This document shows positions 21,883 to 22,470 of a DNA stretch of 22,470 nucleotides, piece by piece. The position numbers were made by a program, and so were the translations under genes. The notes under the pieces are model-generated. The model saw only the letters and a program-made list of their open reading frames with translations. It was not told the origin of the DNA and did not search any database. The DNA comes from Parcubacteria group bacterium GW2011_GWA2_36_10 (GTDB lineage Bacteria; Patescibacteriota; Patescibacteriia; UBA1558; GWA2-36-10): assembly GCA_000991205.1 (NCBI GenBank), contig LBRC01000005.1, forward strand, positions 1 to 22,470, written 5' to 3'. How positions within the stretch are numbered: position 1 is the first letter of the stretch; every line of letters begins with the position of its first letter.

Positions 21883-22470
21883 GAGTTTGCTTTTTCAGGA
21901 TTTATGCGTTGTGGAAAATGCGGTTGTCTCATCACCGCCGAAACCCAAAAGGGACACATCTATTATCATTGCACCAAGAAAAAGCAAATCTGTAATGAAA
22001 AATATCTGCGCGAGGAAGCACTTGTTGAACAGATGAAATCCGTCATTCAAAAAGTTTTTATTCCCGACGATTGGGCGGAGAATGTGCTTGCCGAGCTAGA
22101 CCGCGAAAAAACGAGTATCCAAAACGAGGGTCTTTCTTTTGTTCAAAATCTGAAATCTCGGAAAACAGAAGTTGAGCAGAAAATAGATCGGCTTCTTGAT
22201 ATTTACATCGAGGGCAAAGGAATATCGCCGGACGAGTATCAAGCCAAGAAAGCAAAACTGCTGGGCGAGAAAGCCGATATTGACCAAGAAATCAGAGATT
22301 TTGAACAAAAGGGAAATAATTGGCTCGAACCGATGCGAGAAGTCATTTTATTGAGTAGCCAAGCTAAAATTTTTTTGTCGCAGGGCGACAAAACGCAAAT
22401 CCGCGCATTTCTCAAAAATGTCGGCTCGAACTTTATGCTGAATTCAAAACGGCTTGAAATTTCCCCGAAA
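21739..22470 (+). CDS. Large serine recombinase, C-terminal part (truncated at both ends here)
   Basis: Open plus-strand frame of 244 codons from the TAA at 21736-21738 to the window end, with no start codon of its own. It shows the recombinase-domain end YYGAFRFNGELYEGSHEPII and SKKLFDDVQQVM, the zinc-ribbon domain SGFMRCGKCGCLITAE, YYHCTKKKQIC (four cysteines), then a long coiled-coil region (VEQKIDRLLDIYIEGKGISP). This is the usual C-terminal order of phage- and transposon-type large serine integrases. The catalytic N-terminal resolvase domain with its active serine is missing: the frame starts abruptly at the junction with the HNH gene near 21740. It is therefore inactive unless the rest lies elsewhere. 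The stop codon is outside the window. Confidence 0.8.

Noticed and set aside
22058..22308. Minus-strand frames near the right end
   Set aside because: They are antisense to the serine-recombinase frame, which has clear zinc-ribbon and recombinase motifs.

Overview
The window looks like a chromosomal segment of a small-genome bacterium, most likely a Candidate Phyla Radiation (Patescibacteria) member recovered by metagenomics. This assignment is an inference. It rests on a compact rpoD-dnaG block, short A-rich leaders that mostly lack Shine-Dalgarno sequences, small membrane proteins of unknown function, repeated RhuM genes, and a tRNA gene split by a group I intron. Almost every gene is on the minus strand; the exceptions are an IS110-family transposase and a truncated serine recombinase near the right end.

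Left part (about 1-12,300): an A/T-rich accessory region. Its best-preserved unit is a tightly packed minus-strand cluster at 5972->366. In order of transcription it holds a MazG-like pyrophosphohydrolase, an EcoRI-family adenine methyltransferase, a protein with a PD-(D/E)XK nuclease signature, a RhuM-family protein, a DUF262-HNH protein and a GreA-like factor, followed by a small membrane peptide. This reads as a restriction-modification-like defence operon with unusual partners. Upstream lie a second, intact RhuM gene and two truncated ones. Those three share a near-consensus promoter, TTGACA-N17-TAT(T/G)CT, embedded in a repeated cassette; in two copies a short hairpin terminator precedes the promoter. 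The region also holds a probable frameshifted gene, a 40-residue very basic protein with its own promoter and terminator, a SpoT/MESH1-like HD hydrolase preceded by a structured RNA with promoter and terminator, a decayed HsdS fragment, a Cas4/RecB-like nuclease with four cysteines, and an unknown gene coupled to a RhuM remnant.

Middle (12,309-12,623): a tRNA-Asn(GUU) gene interrupted inside its anticodon by a 240-nt group I intron. It marks the border between the accessory region and the housekeeping block.

Right part: rpoD and dnaG (the classical pair), then small membrane proteins, a membrane-anchored glycoside-hydrolase-like protein and a secreted/membrane SHOCT protein. An IS110-family element of the IS1111 type, with subterminal inverted repeats and a possible bridge-RNA region, sits 5' of the SHOCT gene. 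Beyond it are a DsrE-like protein, an HNH endonuclease with its natural 5' end missing, and the C-terminal part of a large serine recombinase running off the window. The last two meet head to head at an apparent rearrangement junction.
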